Shown: positions 1-10,820 of the stretch, piece by piece
Position numbering within the stretch: position 1 is the first letter of the stretch
Layout of the letters: each line of letters begins with the position of its first letter
Assembly: GCF_040183065.1 (NCBI RefSeq)
Contig: NC_091119.1
Span: 105,328,263 to 105,392,262, forward strand
Origin: Periplaneta americana
Lineage: Eukaryota; Arthropoda; Insecta; Blattodea; Blattidae
Reading direction: 5' to 3'
Length of the DNA: 64,000 nt
Made by a program: the position numbers and the translations under genes
The notes under the pieces: generated by a model
What the model was told of the DNA's origin: nothing
The model's input: only the letters and a program-made list of their open reading frames with translations
Database searches by the model: none

Positions 1-453
1 CTAAATAAAAAAAAACTAATTTGTATTTTTCTATCAACACAAATACGAAGGAATTAGGCCTACTAAAGAATGTTGTTGACATGTTTTATGAACTGTCGGA
101 AATCGAAAGTAATATTTGGAGCAATTTGTAATGCTGCAATTGTCACAATTACAAACAGCACATATACACTCTGACATTTTAACACTAGTACTAATTCATA
201 AAACTATTAACAAATTAACTAGCCAAGCAACAATATACATTGCAGTTGATTACAGCTTGTTTCGCGAGTATCTCCATCCCGGCAGGTAGGTAGCAGCACC
301 ATCGTCGTTCGCACGTATAACTGCTAGATGCCCGGTATTATTATAGTAAGGTATTTGGGGCAGTAACCTGAACACACGTTTCAGCGTCACATTGTTGACA
401 AGTAACTCCATCTGTTAGCACAACCATAAAGCATCTAATAGATGCTATAGAGT
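1..453. other. Unassigned AT-rich DNA
   Basis: I see no recognisable gene, RNA or repeat boundary here. It is probably old intergenic sequence; it ends at the TA target site of the pogo-like element. Confidence 0.5.
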
Positions 454-455
454 TA

Positions 456-813
456 CAGTAGAACCTCTATTATGCGTCACCCTATTAACCGATTGATGGA
501 TTATATGACTGACTTCCTCTCTCGCTCTTTTTTTATGTAGAAAAAATATGAAGTACTGTATGCACATTATATTAGTACGAATTTCTTCTACAGAGTGTTT
601 TCTTTACAAACCTTTACCCTTATACAATATGGTCTACTCTTAAAGGGGCCGTACTGTCTAACTTCTGTACAAAATGTTTTCTACAGGTATCAAAAGAAAA
701 CGTGTTGTACTACGAAAAAAGTACGAGTAATTGAATGGTTTGGAAAAAGAGAAACTGTTGTTCATCTCGCATCAGAATACGAAATAGAAATTACAACTGT
801 GCACGATTTAATG

Positions 814-863
<50 letters not shown>

Positions 864-1140
864 GTATAAACTATGTAAATCTAGAACATGAGACCTGTAG
901 GCCTACTCCTATCTTTTCACAGACAACCGTCATTAGGAGTTTTGTCGTTGAAAATCAGACTTAAATTAGTGAACGTCTGATCTGTTATATAGAATGTTAA
1001 AACAGAAGACCACGGAGGAAATTACGAAACTGTATTTTCTATGCACTTAATTTATGAAAACCTTATATGTTAAGGATTATCCGATTTTTTCGATTAACCG
1101 TTCACTCCACCCCTTTCATTACCACGGAGAGGTTCTACTG
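456..1140 (+). mobile_element. pogo/Tigger-like DNA transposon remnant (685 bp)
   Basis: The two ends carry a perfect 12-bp terminal inverted repeat, CAGTAGAACCTC, and are flanked by TA on both sides (454-455 and 1141-1142), the target duplication of Tc1/mariner/pogo elements. Inside, about 679-816 translates to the helix-turn-helix start of a CENP-B/Tigger-type transposase (KVRVIEWFGKRE, then VVHLASEYEIEITTVHDL). That reading frame runs into an AT dinucleotide tract, and the DDE catalytic region is missing. This is therefore a non-autonomous, internally deleted copy. The superfamily call rests on termini, TA duplication and HTH sequence together. Confidence 0.75.
816..859. repeat. (AT)n microsatellite
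   Basis: An uninterrupted AT dinucleotide tract of roughly 44 bp sits inside the pogo-like element, directly after the remaining transposase codons. Confidence 0.95.
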
Positions 1141-1599
1141 TATCAACAACGAAAGAAAAAAAAAACATGTTTTTTTATACTACAGGCAGGTTGGAAATAG
1201 GAGAATTGGTTGCAGTGACAACAATAAGTATAGCTGAGATACAGGCTCTACGTGTACCGGTACATTGTCGAGCCATTGATCAAACTTCCATTTATTTCGT
1301 TAGATTAAAAATAAATTTTAAATAATTTAATAATTTAAATTAATTGAATATTTTGCAAAGAAGAAGAAGAAGAAGAAAGGAGAAATTAAAGACCAGAAAA
1401 GGAAGTAAAATGCGGAAACAATGACTTTAAAATTGAAAAAATGACCTAAAACTTTGAAAATAGAAAAATATGACAAAACAATACACAATAGAATTAATAC
1501 TTTTAGAACCAGATGTTCCTGTTCAGAATTTTAAAGCCTACTTGAGACCAATGCAATATTTGGAAAATAGGAAAATATTTGAGGCTAAAAGGGTTGAAG

Positions 1600-1924
1600 T
1601 TACAGGAGAATGGAGAAAGTTACACAACGCAGAACTGCATGCATTGTATTCTTCACCTGACATAATTAGGAACATTAAATTCAGACGTTTGAGATAGGAA
1701 AGGCATGTAGCACGTATGGGCGAATCCAGAAATGCATATAGTGTGTTAGTTGGAAGGCCGGAGGGAAAAAGACTTTGGGGAGGCCGACACGTAGATGGGA
1801 GGATAATATTAAAATGTATTTGAGGGAGGTGGGATATGATGATAGAGGCTGGATTGATCTTGCTCAGGATAGGGACAAATGGCGGGCTTATGTGAGGGCG
1901 GCAGTGAACCTGCGGGTTCCTTAA
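1600..1924 (+). pseudogene. LINE-B 3' end: C-terminus of a non-LTR reverse transcriptase ORF (broken)
   Basis: Translation in shifting frames gives the C-terminal tail shared by an insect LINE family: LHNAELHALYSSPDIIRNIK, then HVARMGESRNAY, VLVGRPEGKR, REVGYDDR, WRAYVRAAVNLRVP and a stop. A stop follows RRLR and there is a frameshift after the GRPEGKR motif, so it is dead. The RT catalytic domain is absent, as expected for a 5'-truncated retrotransposon. A second copy lies at 32790-33118 and the family probably also ends at the right edge of the window. The clade (RTE/Jockey-like) is from memory and uncertain. Confidence 0.7.
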
Positions 1925-1929
1925 AAGTC

Positions 1930-1933
<4 letters not shown>

Positions 1934-1967
<34 letters not shown>
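1934..1967. repeat. (TTA)n microsatellite
   Basis: A TTA trinucleotide tract immediately follows the LINE-B coding end and may be its 3' tail. Confidence 0.9.
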
Positions 1968-1969
<2 letters not shown>

Positions 1970-1970
<1 letters not shown>

Positions 1971-3428
1971 TTGAGAGCAATGCATACAGCATGAGGAAAA
2001 AAAGAAGACATGTCATCAAAATCCGGCCCCTGCTGATTAGTATTAACATGTAGCTAATCGGCGATGTATGCAATGGAGGGGGAAAGGAACTGGCCACCCT
2101 ACCTTATTATCTACTGGCCTAGTTCCCTCATAAGTGGTGCCTTATTGGTATCACTTGTGAGGCTCAGACTACAGATGGGAACGATATATCGGTTTTTACG
2201 AAATACCGAAATTTTCGTTTCGATATAGCGATATATCGACATCGAAATTTTAATTCAATATATCGGATAATATATCGGTTTTCTTATAAATTTATAGTTT
2301 TTTTTTTTGTGGAATTGTTATCATTATCAACAACAAAAACCACACTAGACAACTCCAATAATTCCCGAGAGATGGCGCTACTGAAGGTGGACTGTTACAT
2401 AATTGTGCAACCTCACTCAGTACCTTGTTCTAATTGGCTTGCCTGGAATTCGAATTAAAATTGTTTAATATGCAGCACCAAATTCAAAATGCAGCGTGTG
2501 CGAACGTGAGACAGACGAGAGGTTTATCTACTACTGTTTTAATATTGTTATTAATGTCCTCCAAGGCAGGAGCAACTCCCACCCTGAAAGGGAACCGTCT
2601 GATCTCAAAACGGGTATCAAAACTTTTATTACTATATTCTGAAATGGGAAGAGAAACAAGGATTTAATACCGATGTGACATTTGTTTACGTCTATGATTT
2701 CTATGCACAACCTAGTGCTGACATTGTTTTCTTATTATATCTTTTAGTGCATAAAAATTCTATCCCTATAATCATCACCATTGCTGTTTGGAATGGAGTG
2801 TAACAATAACTTGGAATGGGAACTTACCGTAGAAGGTTTGTACCAAATCAACTGTGAAGTTTGTTAAAACTTTTAACATTCTAAGTACGATTTACTTACA
2901 TTTAAAAATAATTACGTTCTTAGGTAGAAAAGAGCATTATATCTGTGTCCTGGATTGAATCCTATATAACATTAGAATAATTGAATCGTGTTTCAATATC
3001 ACTCAACCATGTACAGTTCACTTAGGTCTAACTCTTTCCCACTATATCATTTAAGCTCCCTTGCCTCCACCACAATTTTGACTTAGGTTAGGCCCTACAT
3101 CATTATGTAATGAAAAATATGTATTGTTTATTGTTACAATTTTACATTTATGCTTTTGACTGTTATGATATTAATTTCAATGGTAAAAAGGAATGTTAAA
3201 ATTTAAGTAATTTTATTGTAATACAGTAAATGTACGCCTGAAAATGCAATTTGCTTACGGAATATCGATATATCGATAATCGTTCGATATATTTTCTGCG
3301 ATATATATTGTTTATCGAAATTAGGTTTGCAATATATTGCAATATCTATATATCGGTATTTAATTTATTTCCTCCATCACTAGTTCAGACTTGTCTTCGG
3401 ACAGTTGACTAAACAACAACAACAACAA
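1970..3428 (+). mobile_element. LINE-C 3' UTR with (CAA)n tail, split by a hAT-like insertion
   Basis: Sequence at 1970-2169 (including GGAACTGGCCACCCTACC and GGTATCACTTGTGAGG) continues at 3383-3428 into a (AAC)n tail. The two parts join naturally across the inserted element through the duplicated 8-mer GCTCAGAC/GTTCAGAC. I recognise the sequence as a common insect retrotransposon 3' end, but no coding part is present, so clade assignment is not possible here. Confidence 0.5.
2170..3382. mobile_element. hAT-like non-autonomous element with ATATCG subterminal repeats (1213 bp)
   Basis: The ends are short, imperfect inverted repeats (TACAGATGGGAA against TAGTGATGGAGG). They are flanked by an 8-bp direct duplication with one mismatch (GCTCAGAC at 2162-2169, GTTCAGAC at 3383-3390), the hAT signature. 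Both terminal ~150 bp regions are saturated with ATATCG/CGATAT hexamers in both orientations, the kind of subterminal array hAT transposases bind. I found no transposase reading frame in the interior. Confidence 0.65.
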
Positions 3429-3429
3429 T

Positions 3430-4620
3430 CTATTCACATACATCCTTGATCTACTTATGATGGCCAATATATGAAATTGTGACAGTAGTGAGGCACACGA
3501 TAATCGCTTTTGAGTTTATTTCAAACACTTATTAATTTTAGTAGGACCATCGGCGTGACCTTGCGGTAGCGAATGGAGCGCGTGTTCCAAGGCTCGGTTC
3601 GGACGTACGTTTGAATTTTGCTTGACAGTTCTCCGATTGGTTTTCTATCTTTCTCCAATTGCAGTTTCATATATCCCCATTTTAACCTTTAAACTAATTT
3701 CGTCAAATACAGTCCTGCTATCCAAGGGCGTCCGCGGGATCCAATCTCAGTGGTAGCAAGATGGTTAGAAAATTATAAGAAGTGGATTTACAAGGAGAGA
3801 GAAAATTTAACGTGGAAAATAGTCAGTTCTGAAGTCTAAATTACCTTGCGCACGCATTCATAGTTTAAAGCACTCGTTTTTGTTGAATTGTTTACTGAAG
3901 GTATCGTGCACGCAGAGAAAAAAAAAACAAAAAAAAAACGTGTAAAAATAAAAATCTCAGTCACTGGCTACCCCCTGGACACCCTTGCTGCTATCACTAA
4001 TAAAATTATATACACGTTAATAACCGCGCTGTTTATGTTGTTGCAGAATATTGAATTAACCGATTACAATAATATTAGGCTAATCATAATTTAAAGTTGC
4101 AAAATGTTCTTGAAATTTGACGTTGAGTTCTGAAGAGAGTGAATGGCCAGAAAAAAATAGGTAGGAGATGTGGGGGCGGAAACAAGGTCGACGAGGACTA
4201 GACAAGACGCATGAAGGGATGGAGCGATATTGGATATAAGCCGATTGAATCCTGGGAGATAGAAAGGGAGGTGACAAAATGGATGGGGTGTGAATAGAGC
4301 GAGGTATGACAAGAAGAACAAGCAGCATGAAAAACGTGGGCGCCTGACAAGAATGCTGTCACCGCTTTACCTGTTGTCCCACATCAGTGTTTAACGACGT
4401 TTCTCTAAAAGCTGTGAAATTATGTAAGTCAAATAACGTTCTTTAGTTGTATTTGGAGATGCCATCGCAAATTTAAGGTGGACCTTGAATCTATATCTAC
4501 ATGAACAAGAACATTCCGATATTCTCAATCCACAGTAATCTCAAGCAAACTTAAAGGGACATCAACGTTTATAATAAAACATTACCCGCTCTTCCAGTCA
4601 AATTAAATGATACAATAATC
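3430..4620. other. Unassigned intergenic DNA
   Basis: No convincing gene. Around 3550-3610 there is a weak tRNA-like stretch (GGCTCGGTTCGGAC resembles a B box), but I cannot fold a tRNA and do not call one. Short open frames at 3888-4328 have no recognisable content. Confidence 0.4.
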
Positions 4621-4908
4621 GCTTTATGGCCAGTTTCCCCAATGTTTAATTTGGCTTAACTAGTGTTGAATTAACAGCCTGTTTATTTTTAACGTTTTGT
4701 TGATGTATTTTCTATTTCTTCAACATCATTTTGTTTAAAACAACCAACGTATTTTCCATTTCTTCAACATCATTTTGTTTAAAAGAACCAACGTATTTTC
4801 CATTTCTTCAATATCATTTTGTTTAAAACAGCCAACACTTAACTATAACAGTCCTTAACACTATTTTAACCACTCAATAGCAGTTGGTAATGATTTTGCA
4901 CAAGTAAG

Positions 4909-5492
4909 CACTGTTGCCAACATATCGCCCTACAATCTAGCTAACTTTTCAACAAAAAGTAGCTAAATCTCTCCAAAGTTTGTTTAAAAATCCCCAGAAA
5001 TGTCGCTAAAAATTAATAATAAATATCACTAAATAAAAATAAGGAAAACATACATATGCGAAGAAAAATATAATTTCCTCGTCGTTACCCTCTTCTGGTT
5101 GTATTATGACGGCTGTGATGTTGAGGTGGAAGATGTGGAAACGGCTGATTGTGAATACACTGCACTTGATCCAATCATTGACACTACACTTTCTGGCAAA
5201 TTGTAAGTGTGGAAATTTTCACCCAAGCATTTGACTAAAATTTTTTTTTTTTTTGGTAAAATGTAACACTTTTTTAAATCTTGTATATTAAAATACATTA
5301 AAACCAGCAAAAACTACAGTCTCATTTGCTTCACACGAACTGTTGGCACAAAATTCCAAAACTCAATTGCCTCGGGTCGGTTCGAAGTGGAAAATCTCCG
5401 CGTTGCGGCGAAGAACCAAGAATTAGCTGGAGCTCGCGACTCGTCACGTGCCAATCAAAGTTGCCACCGTTTGTTGGTGTTGGAGCAGTAGC

Positions 5493-5538
<46 letters not shown>

Positions 5539-5794
5539 AACCCGGAGAATCACTGAATCAGCATCTTTCATCACTGATCACAAATATATGAGATCAGGGC
5601 TTTCACGTATGAATCATTAGACAACTCAGTCATGCACCTATACCTCTTCTAAAACTAAGAAGTGCATGACTTCAGTTGAATGTTTTAAGTTAAAAGAAAG
5701 GAAAAGTCGCTAATCGTATTTTACAAAATTTGTCGTCGAGACTGATTCAAAATTCCCTAGATTTAGCGACTTATCGCTAAATATGGCAACACTG
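4909..5794. mobile_element. hAT non-autonomous element, TGTTGCCA termini (886 bp)
   Basis: Termini CACTGTTGCCAACA and (inverted) CAGTGTTGCCATAT form a typical hAT terminal inverted repeat. The element is bounded by a perfect 8-bp target duplication CAAGTAAG (4901-4908 and 5795-5802). Removing it restores the R1 sequence seen in the second R1 copy, so the insertion boundaries are well supported. The interior has no transposase; subterminal motifs TAGCTAA / TTAGCGA recur at both ends. Confidence 0.85.
5496..5534. repeat. (GA)n microsatellite
   Basis: A GA dinucleotide tract inside the hAT element. Confidence 0.95.
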
Positions 5795-5982
5795 CAAGTA
5801 AGGCAATTTTTATTGGCTGATATTATTGTTTCAATTCTGTACTCTATAGTAAGTCATGAAACGTGTATAAAATCATAACCTGGCACGGTAGGCCATGATC
5901 GGTAAAGAAGAAGACATATGAAAGTTATAGATGACTACTATTGAATAATAATAATTATTATTATTACAAAGTAAGGTTATAG

Positions 5983-6155
5983 CACAGCCTAGTAAATACA
6001 ATCACGAAGCTTGAGTTGTGAGGGTACTAGAGACTGTGTAGCTACTATTTCGCATTGTCTATGATGAGGCTATAGCAGCGATCCTTGTGCTTAGCAACTA
6101 TCTATGGATGCATATTTACTATGTATTGAGCTTCGTGACTATATCCTAGATTGTG
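5983..6155. mobile_element. MITE family M1, copy 1 (173 bp)
   Basis: Termini CACAGCCTAG and (inverted) CACAATCTAG flank an interior with TCACGAAGCT near both ends. A second copy at 11567-11748 has the same interior (GATAGTTGCTAA, ATTTCGCATTGTCT in inverse). It interrupts R1 relative to the intact R1 copy. Flanking 8-mers GGTTATAG and GGTTAGCC are only partly alike, so the target duplication is decayed or uncertain. Confidence 0.65.
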
Positions 6156-6984
6156 GTTAGCCTATTGTACTAATGTTAACATAATCATTTCTCAAAGTAG
6201 CAAGTTTTGCTGAAACCTTTTTCATATAGGCCTAATACTCACTGCTTATTTTGACACACTATTGACATCGGTTATAGTTAGTTGAAAAGAGTCAGTATCA
6301 TAGAATCAAGAGTAAATAGTAGATGCTGAATTGGAATAAGTGGTCTATTTCGGTTTGTAGGATATTCAAGTCTGATTTAAATTTTATGTAAAATTTTAAG
6401 GCCTACTTGTTTTAAAAATCTAGCCTATATTGTCACAAATTGAGTATCATGCAAAGTATATCATCATTCCTAGTTACCTTATGACGTTGAGATCCCACAT
6501 TTTCTAAATATTCAATGTATAATAGCTGAGCATCAAAATAAGCAGCCAATATGATAATCAGTTCACTTTTGAAGATTATCTTCCTTATATTATCTTTCCA
6601 AAGTGTCTTTTAAATGTTATGATATCACTCATTCACGAAACAATCCTTAAAGAGAGGCATAAAACGTTATTTTCACAATTTTTGTTTTCACAGCTGTGGT
6701 GTCATCTGCCATATTTGACTATCTGTCAAGTTAGTTAACTGCCTAAAATCCTACATTTAAAGTTAACAAACACTTAACAATCTGTTAAGCCAAACTAGTA
6801 TTGAAGACATGAAAAAATATATTTAACAAACTGTTTAAGATTTAATATACGTTAAATATTCTAACAATACTTGGAGAAATCGGCTATTAATTTCCTGCGT
6901 TAAAAGTCTTGGTATTTACATCGTTACGCATTTAAATTTGAACACTCAAGTAACTAATATTAATATATATTTTAAATCTTTTTG

Positions 6985-7229
6985 TAGGTTATTTTACGAC
7001 GCTGTATCAACATCTCAGGTTATTTAGCGTCTGAATGAAATTGAGGTGATAATGTCTGTGAAATGAGTTCGGGGTCCAGCACCGATAGTTACCCAGCATT
7101 TGCTCATATTGCGCTGAGAGAAAACCCCGAAAAATATCTCAACCAAGTAACTTGCCCGAAACGGGTTTCGAATCCAGGCCACCTGGTTTCGCGGCCAGAC
7201 ACGCTAACCGTTGCTCCACAGGTGTGGAC
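6985..7229 (-). mobile_element. tRNA-derived SINE family S1
   Basis: On the minus strand the right end gives a tRNA-like head with A-box-like GGAGCAACGGTTAGCG and B-box-like sequence around GGATTCGAAACCC. It is followed by a body (CAACCAAG... CCGGACTCATTTCA in related copies) and a tail ending GCGTCGTAAAATAACC. Three more copies occur at 21945, 25028 and 57283. Pol III promoter boxes and shared bodies support a SINE; short proteins read across it are not real. Confidence 0.8.
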
Positions 7230-7655
7230 ACTAATATTATCAAGAAAGTGTTTTTTTCACTTCATTCCTTAAACAACATTCGAAAATTTCTCCCGTATTT
7301 AAGAGACTACAGTAAGAATAATATTTTGAAACATTTACAATAATGTTAAAATTTTAATTTTACTGCGTTTAAAAACCTTAAAATAAGCAAATATACACTC
7401 ATAAAATTAATTTTTTATCTCACCAATAAATAAGTAGGCCTAATTAATAATAGTAATAGAAATAATAACAATGAATCAATAAATGAAGTAACCTTATGAA
7501 TCACACTACATGAGATTAAAGTTCAAGTAACGTGCCGCTCTCAACATTAAATTTAAGTTTAGCTTACATTTTATTGTTGAGAGTGGTACATTACTGTGCC
7601 GTGAGATTCACAATCACTAAGTGTGCCGCGAAATTGTCTATACTTTTCTGGTAAA
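7230..7655. other. Unassigned AT-rich DNA
   Basis: An imperfect inverted pair (GTGCCGCTCTCAACA / TGTTGAGAGTGGTAC, about 7531-7591) can form a hairpin. Nothing else is recognisable. Confidence 0.35.
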
Positions 7656-7658
7656 AAT

Positions 7659-7911
7659 AATTGAGGAGCTGGGTGCAAGAAGGGCATTTTAGAGGATGCG
7701 CCCTTTTTGAGTAAAACGCTTTATTGTGTTCTCTGATCTGCTATGCATATGATCATCAAGTTGTAGTTCAATACTGTGATTATAGACGTCAGGAGTAACC
7801 AAAATGTAAAGGCGTGCATAGGTAACATCATTACGGTTTGAATTTTCAACATCAATTTTCTCAAAGCTTGCATTTAAGAGAAGTGCCTTTCTTGCACCCA
7901 ACCCCTCAATT
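7659..7911. mobile_element. MITE with ~30-bp TIRs (253 bp)
   Basis: The ends are inverted copies of one another: AATTGAGGAGCTGGGTGCAA at the left and the inverse of TTGCACCCAACCCCTCAATT at the right, continuing through AGAAGGGCA. A minus-strand open frame of about 80 codons spans most of it, but I recognise no domain. The target duplication is unclear, so the superfamily is not assigned. Confidence 0.7.
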
Positions 7912-8064
7912 TTAATAATTTCACTCAACATCAGTTTTCAAAAATAGAATAAGATATTATTCTAGAAATCCAAACTATGCACTGTTATGCAGCATAAAAT
8001 GAGCTTTAATTAGCTTAAACGCGAAAATATGCCACAAAAATATAAATATCGTGAAATATTATGC

Positions 8065-8985
8065 ATTTATAAAAAAACTATTATCAGAAATATGGTCCCT
8101 CCCTGCAAAGGTTATATGCAAAAAGGTCCCACGTTTGGTAATGTCCACGTTAAAAATGTCCATTGTTCAAAAGGTCCTACAGTTATATGAAGGGCTCACA
8201 ATCAGAGTGGACGAAGTCCACCAGTGATCAGTTTGTGTATTAATACAATCTCGGATGAAGAAAACTTAGATTTATTCATTGCCATAACAAACAAAGTCCA
8301 TAACTCATTTGTTACTCCACAGAGGGCAGCATTTCCTATGGAAGGTGAAGGTTGCTAAGCGTGAGCCAGGAACTTTAAGACTCAATATCTCAGAACTATT
8401 CCAGATGGACTTGGTCCACTCGGGTTGTGAACCCCTCATATGCTCCCGGCCTACAAGGTGCAACATACTAAAATAACTGCGTTTCATAAGAATCACTTTC
8501 ATAAAAAATCTTTTTCAGAGAAGTCAGTATTCAATTACGTCAGGCTTTTAAAAGTCCTACGTGTTACTTCTTGCTGTACTTCGTATGTTATTCAGCACTT
8601 CCTTCACCAGTACCTCTGTGACTTTTGGAGGATTCAAATGGTTTTCTGTACCATCTTTTATGGCTCTAAGATTTCCCAAATCTGAATTAGTCGTACATCT
8701 CGCATTACAGTTCCTCCGATCAAAGCATCTCCAATATTTTCGGTTGTCTTGATGGTAGTTGAAAGACTTTTCAATGGTTTGACCAATTTTATATGGTAAA
8801 TAAAATGTGGGACTATTTGACCTGTGGATCTTTCAGCTACGTGGAACATTTTTTGTTGTGATCCTTTTCATTAAGTTGACCCTACTATGTGTGGGACATT
8901 AAATGTAAGACTATTTGGTTCGGATCCTTCTTGGTTGGACATTATGTTAGTGGGGACATTTTTGATGACCTTTCTCTCTTGGAAG
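8065..8985. mobile_element. Element with inverted GTCC-type subterminal arrays
   Basis: The left part repeats variants of AAAAGGTCCCACG / AATGTCCACG / AAATGTCCATTG / AAAGGTCCTAC. The right part carries the inverse forms GTGGGACTATT, ACGTGGAACATT, GTGGGACATT, GGGGACATTT. The ends are therefore an array of degenerate heptamers facing inward, interrupted by the MITE at 8188-8438. No transposase was seen. The exact ends are approximate. Confidence 0.45.
8188..8438. mobile_element. MITE, TGAAGGG termini, TA duplication (251 bp)
   Basis: Terminal inverted repeats TGAAGGGCTCACAATC (left) and TGAGGGGTTCACAACC (inverted right) extend through GAGTGGAC. TA lies on both sides (8186-8187, 8439-8440), pointing to the Tc1/mariner group. 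It is inserted in the GTCC-repeat element. Confidence 0.75.
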
Positions 8986-9512
8986 CATAAAAAATGCCAA
9001 AACATTATTCAAATATATGCAACATAAAATTTAGTTTGATAAGCTTAAATGTAGATGATTCCTGAAGATAATTAATCGGTAATTAATTACAGCCAATGGA
9101 AAAATATATGCAAATGCATGAACTTTCTGGCCCTATTTATCAGCAATCACCCTAGCAAAACTGCATAATACGAACAACGAATAACAGCTCGCACAAGAAG
9201 CGCGTTACAAACTACCGTCCTTGTCAGCTCTGACTTGTCCATGACTGTTCTTGGTGATGATTGACTTGTTTCCTGTTCAAGCTTACGGAGACATTTCTGA
9301 AAAGTGTGTTCAAGTCGTTCTCCAATTTCGTACAGTTTGCTATCAGTAAGAACATGCTGATACAGGTACGGCTATAGTGTGGGGACGACAACGAAAAGGA
9401 TAATCTCACACAGCAGTAAACACAAATTCCCGAATCTTTTCATTAGACAAATCGTTCCTAATCTTCTCTGTGGTGGTATCCGAATGTCTTTCTAAACAAC
9501 TTTTCTCTATGC
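8986..9512. other. Unassigned DNA
   Basis: No gene or repeat boundary recognised. The last 8 bases (9505-9512) are the left target duplication of the following hAT element. Confidence 0.4.
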
Positions 9513-9824
9513 CAGCCGTGGCGAGAACGTGACTCGCGAAACATTGTGGCTCGCAGTGATAGCTGTGCATTTCGCTTGCTTCTAACCTCCGCCAACCCCA
9601 AACCCTCTCACTCACTGGAGTCAAACTCCGTTCCATTTGTATTTGTCTCTGACCTGCGAGTGCATATGTCTCTCTCGAAACCATGTATGAAAGTTCCAAG
9701 TAGGATGGGAGGACGCATTTTTTTGCTGTCAATATGATGAGAATATTAAATGTATGATTTGTTCACAAGTATTACAAGGAAAACGGTTGTATAACATAAA
9801 ACGGCATTATACTACATGTTACTG

Positions 9825-9874
<50 letters not shown>
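9825..9874. repeat. (ATC)n microsatellite at the hAT-A internal deletion point
   Basis: About 16 CAT/ATC units replace the middle of the transposase gene. The equivalent place in hAT-A copy 2 has a TTA/ATT tract instead. Confidence 0.95.
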
Positions 9875-10007
9875 TCTGTACGTCGGCCCTTTTAAGCAGA
9901 TGTACGAATAATGCGGTTAGCTCTTCAATTTGAACTCACTGATTTACTATGTGATGTTAAATGAAAGCTAGATGTAAGGATTTGACAAATGTTGAACTTT
10001 AAAATCT

Positions 10008-10235
10008 TTGCCAAAAAATAAATATCCGAAGCTTCGTTCTTTCGCTTGCTCTGTTGAAACCATGTTCGCTACAACTTACGTTTGTGAAAAATTATTTTCA
10101 ACAATTAAAACAGTAAAAACCAAATGTAGATCACGACTGACAGACAAATACCTTCGTGATCAACTACGACTGGCAGTAAGTGACATAATTCCTGATTTTG
10201 AAACTTTGTCGCAGAGACATTCTGAAAACAGTTAA
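10008..10235 (+). pseudogene. hAT transposase C-terminal dimerisation domain remnant
   Basis: Seventy-five codons read through the hAT C-terminal dimerisation domain: MPKNKYPKLRSFACSVETMF, then YVCEKLFSTIK, RSRLTDKYLRDQLRLAV and a terminal PDFETLSQRHSEN before the stop. The Met at 10008 is not a true start; it is simply the first ATG after the microsatellite. A near-identical protein segment lies on the minus strand at 28845-29120. Only the dimerisation end of the protein remains, so it is an inactive fragment. Confidence 0.8.
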
Positions 10236-10624
10236 TTTTAGGTTGTGATATTGTTCATTTCTTTCTTCGTTACACGTACTAAACATTAGTTTGTAGCCTT
10301 GTACTGTATTAAATTATATTTAAGTGCTTGACGTAAGGAAAATGAAAATCCGTTAATAAGTCAGACAGTTGCTTCACTTTCCCTTCGGATGTCCGCCTCC
10401 CTCCATAGGTGCTACGCACGTTGCAGGTTACACAGTGGCTCGACGCACGATTACATTTTCGCCACCGCTGTTCTATGCTCTTAGTATCAATAACATGTGG
10501 TGACGAGAACAACCACCCTACTAACTTTCTTAGTCAAATCAAATTGTCTCTATGACCTTGGCAACAGTAACACATGGCGTAAAAATAATTGTGCGCATAT
10601 TATTGTATCATGTGAATTGTCTCT

Positions 10625-10820
10625 GAGTCTACCGCTGTGATTGTTTGGATAGATACGCGTTTCCTCAACCAAGCAGCAAGTGGTTCGATTCCCGACATTG
10701 TCGTGGATTTATTTCCATTCCACGGACCTGAGTGTTTCTTGTATTATAATTCTCCAATGATGTCTCAGCTGTGGCACTGTGTAGTGGTGACCACATGGCC
10801 AGGGAGACCTACAATGTGAA
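10625..10820 (+). mobile_element. Possible degenerate tRNA-derived SINE
   Basis: A B-box-like GTGGTTCGATTCCCGA (about 10679-10694) follows an A-box-like stretch at the usual distance. No other copy in this window confirms a family, so the call is weak. Confidence 0.35.

Larger units (their letters stand above)
4624..6890 (+). mobile_element. TIR element family R1, copy 1 (carries two nested insertions)
   Basis: Left end TTATGGCCAGTTTC and the inverted right end (TTAATAGCCGATTTC) match the ends of a second, uninterrupted copy at 34408-35478 in opposite orientation, and the two interiors align over their length. The family has imperfect ~25-bp terminal repeats, AT-rich non-coding interior and internal GTTAAG/CTTAAC-rich subterminal inverted stretches. 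In this copy a CATTTTGTTTAAAA-containing unit near 4730-4830 is repeated about three times. The superfamily is undetermined. Confidence 0.65.
9513..10470 (+). mobile_element. hAT-A copy 1: BED/hAT element with internal deletion (958 bp)
   Basis: Termini CAGCCGTGGCGAGAAC and (inverted right) CAGCGGTGGCGAAAAT form the TIR. The 8-bp flanks CTCTATGC (9505-9512) and TTCTATGC (10471-10478) differ at one base. Inside, the plus strand retains the N-terminal BED-like region (about 9720-9820, with YDENIKCMICSQ) and the C-terminal hAT dimerisation region (about 10010-10235: FACSVETMF, YVCEKLFST, SRLTDKYLRDQLRLAVSDI, PDFETL). Everything between is replaced by an ATC tract. It resembles GTF2IRD2/ZBED-type hAT transposases and cannot encode an active enzyme. 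Confidence 0.85.

Noticed and set aside
4080-4328. Two overlapping minus-strand frames rich in Pro, Ser and Leu
   Set aside because: Overlapping frames on purine-rich DNA, no domain recognised.
7063-7343. Short proteins of the form SSGSSTDSYPAFAH
   Set aside because: They are read across the body of SINE S1; similar peptides arise at every copy.
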